In this document: piece after piece, positions 62,410 through 64,000 of the stretch | Numbering within the stretch: position 1 is the stretch's first letter | How the letters are laid out: each line of letters opens with the position of its first letter | Assembly (NCBI GenBank): GCA_017163975.1 | Contig: JAFFSR010000221.1 | Location: 6,634,001-6,698,000, forward strand | Length of the DNA: 64,000 bases | Direction: 5' to 3' | From: Anastatus disparis | Taxonomy: Eukaryota > Arthropoda > Insecta > Hymenoptera > Eupelmidae | Position numbers and translations under genes: made by a program | Notes under the pieces: generated by a model | What the model was told of the DNA's origin: nothing | What the model saw: only the letters and a program-made list of their open reading frames with translations | The model's database searches: none

Positions 62410-62705
62410 TTTTTTTTCCTTTGTTTTGAACGAAATGGCAGCTGAATATTAGTTTTTATTTTGGTCGAGGTCTTTTGTTTTATATCAATTTTTCGATTTT
62501 TAAAAATCAGGTCTTTATGACATTTTTATATTATAACGTCAATTTTACTCACTACGCGCATATAAATATTAAAGTTCTTTTATTTTTCCATCATCCGAAA
62601 ATTTTTTGGATATCATTCATCGTTCTATTGTTATGCAGGAAAATGTTACTTTTTAAATTAATAACCTTAATTCGAAAACTGTATGATTTTACTTAAAAAA
62701 ATTTA

Positions 62706-62884
62706 GGTAGAGCGTTCGATTCGTAATCTCGGGGTCCTGAGTTCGAATCCCGCTCTCGGTGGCTGATTGATACACGTATCACTGTACATTACATGTGCTT
62801 TGTTCATAAACACACTGAAACGACCTCCGTCGTTAATTAGCATTGTGATGATAACATAAATACAGCAACGTTAAATAAAAAAAG
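62706..62884 (+). mobile_element. tRNA-derived SINE, copy 5 (5'-truncated)
   Basis: Begins at GGTAGAGCG, so the first half of the A box is missing, as expected for a 5'-truncated insertion. The B box GTTCGAATCC is intact at 62741-62750. The body, the 3' end ATACAGCAACGTTAAAT and the A-tail to about 62884 are well preserved. The anticodon position reads CGT. The body matches copies 1 and 3 closely (CACTGTACATTACATGTGCT). Confidence 0.9.
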
Positions 62885-63959
62885 AAACTTTAAATCACTA
62901 ATAATTTTCTTAAACTTACTTTTTGTAAGATAAATGTATAAAAATTAAAAAATTAAATGAAAAATTCAACGATAGATTTCAAACTTGACAGAAGATAAAT
63001 AAAATTTTATTAATAATTAAAAACTTTATTTTATTCAATTATCATGTAAATAACTGAATTTAATTATATAAAATCGATTTTATATAACACATTCGACATT
63101 TTAGAGAATAATTTATGTTTTTAATTTATTAATCAATGTTTTAAAAATAAAATTAATATCAAATATCCATAAAATATTTTATGAAGTTTGAATTTAATAA
63201 AAGAATTTATAACTTGAATTTGAGAAAATTCAAAATTAAGGTGTTGGCCACGACTTTTTTCAGCAAGATGAAAATAACTTTATAAACTTAAAATTATTAA
63301 AAAACTTTTTCCACAATATTCAAAATAAAAAATAAATTTACATAATAGAATCAATGATAAATTAAAGTTCAATAATGATTTGTTGATAAATTTTCATTGA
63401 TTATAAATACGGTTATCAAGATGAATTTGTGTTTAGAGCTATTGCATTCGAGTAGTTAAACTATATCAATCAGTAGATACAAGTTGAGTTTGGCATGGCT
63501 AACGATCAATACATTGTTAATGTACTATGTACCTCTGTTGTTTGCACTATCTATGTCAACTGGAGTAGTTTACAATTGAATATTTGTATATGTTTTCTCG
63601 TTTTTTCTCAACGAGTTAAATAAACCTCTCCAGTACAATCAATAAAATTGAATGATTTAGAATTTTTTTTTGATAAAGTAACTAAAAAGTTTTGTAAAAA
63701 AAGATTACAGAATTACTAGAATAATTCTTTAAATTGTTAAAACAAATTGAACTTACATAATACAATTTCAGTAAATGAAGCGTTAACATTTCTAAATTAA
63801 TTGAAGGATTTATAAAATATTTATGATGAATTTCGTGAAATAAACAAGATGTGAAAAAACAAAGCAAAAATATTAAAAGAAGAAAATTCAAAAGCGGTGA
63901 TCCGGCAAACTAGAGTTCAAATCAAAAGTACAAGCTTGAGAAAGTTAAATTAATTTCAG
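62885..63959. other. Non-coding AT-rich stretch
   Basis: No gene is seen. If the exon at 63960 is real, this is the 3' part of the preceding intron. A branch-point-like TTAAT lies close before the acceptor. Confidence 0.5.
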
Positions 63960-64000
63960 ATCAAGCTGGAGTAACAGTTATCCCAGTGGTCAACAGTGTG
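63960..64000 (+). CDS. Candidate start of an exon, cut by the window end
   Basis: AATTAATTTCAG|ATCAAG gives a usable acceptor, although the upstream pyrimidine content is modest. The following 41 bases are about 46 percent G+C, clearly above the AT-rich flank. Two of the three frames are open. One reads QAGVTVIPVVNSV after two leading bases and is in phase with the donor at 32835, which would give an Asp codon at the junction. The other open frame reads SSWSNSYPSGQQC. The protein family is not recognisable from so few residues, and the call rests on the splice motif, composition and phase only. Confidence 0.3.

Overview
This is an AT-rich animal nuclear window, roughly 70 percent A+T by eye. 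It shows no multi-exon protein gene, rRNA, true tRNA gene or CRISPR array. Many GC-richer patches without CpG depletion, long (AT)n and (AG)n arrays, small DNA-transposon-like elements and a tRNA-derived SINE family fit an insect genome, perhaps a hymenopteran. The organism is an inference from composition only. The window reads as a large intergenic region or a very long intron. Almost every open frame is short, starts at a non-ATG codon, or follows low-complexity tracts, so very little is called as coding.

Layout. 1-6.8 kb is AT-rich DNA with a few GC-richer patches, a hairpin at 2612-2650 and an AT microsatellite. 6.8-12 kb holds the first two SINE copies (minus strand). 12.7-13.8 kb has GC-richer, enhancer-like patches. 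15.5-17.4 kb is a cluster of mobile-element relics: an 859-bp element with 17-bp perfect terminal inverted repeats, then a 127-bp near-perfect palindrome whose arm recurs in inverted form about 800 bp away, with a 60-bp tandem repeat between them. 17.6-18.2 kb is the most CpG-dense island and could be a promoter. 18.2-31.8 kb is mostly featureless apart from an AT array and SINE copy 3. 31.84-31.93 kb is a stable GC-rich hairpin resembling a microRNA precursor. 32.7 kb has a near-perfect palindrome just upstream of a candidate signal-peptide exon with a good splice donor. 34.5-35.5 kb and 62.0-62.4 kb carry local duplications. 40.83-41.01 kb is a 184-bp MITE-like element. 43.6-44.35 kb is an island with a TATA-like box and a donor-like site. 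46.5-61.4 kb has more islands and SINE copy 4, and SINE copy 5 lies near the end.

One model ties the window together. A + strand secreted or membrane protein gene could have its signal-peptide exon at 32769-32835, ending in phase 1, and its next exon starting at 63960 after a TTTCAG acceptor. The window's last 41 bases are open in the required frame. If so, most of the second half of the window is one intron of about 31 kb. This is an inference from splice motifs and phase, not a demonstrated gene.

I did not recognise any exciting new system of interacting genes. The items most worth checking are the hairpin at 31.84 kb, the element cluster at 15.5-17.4 kb, the MITE at 40.8 kb, the SINE family and the split-exon model.
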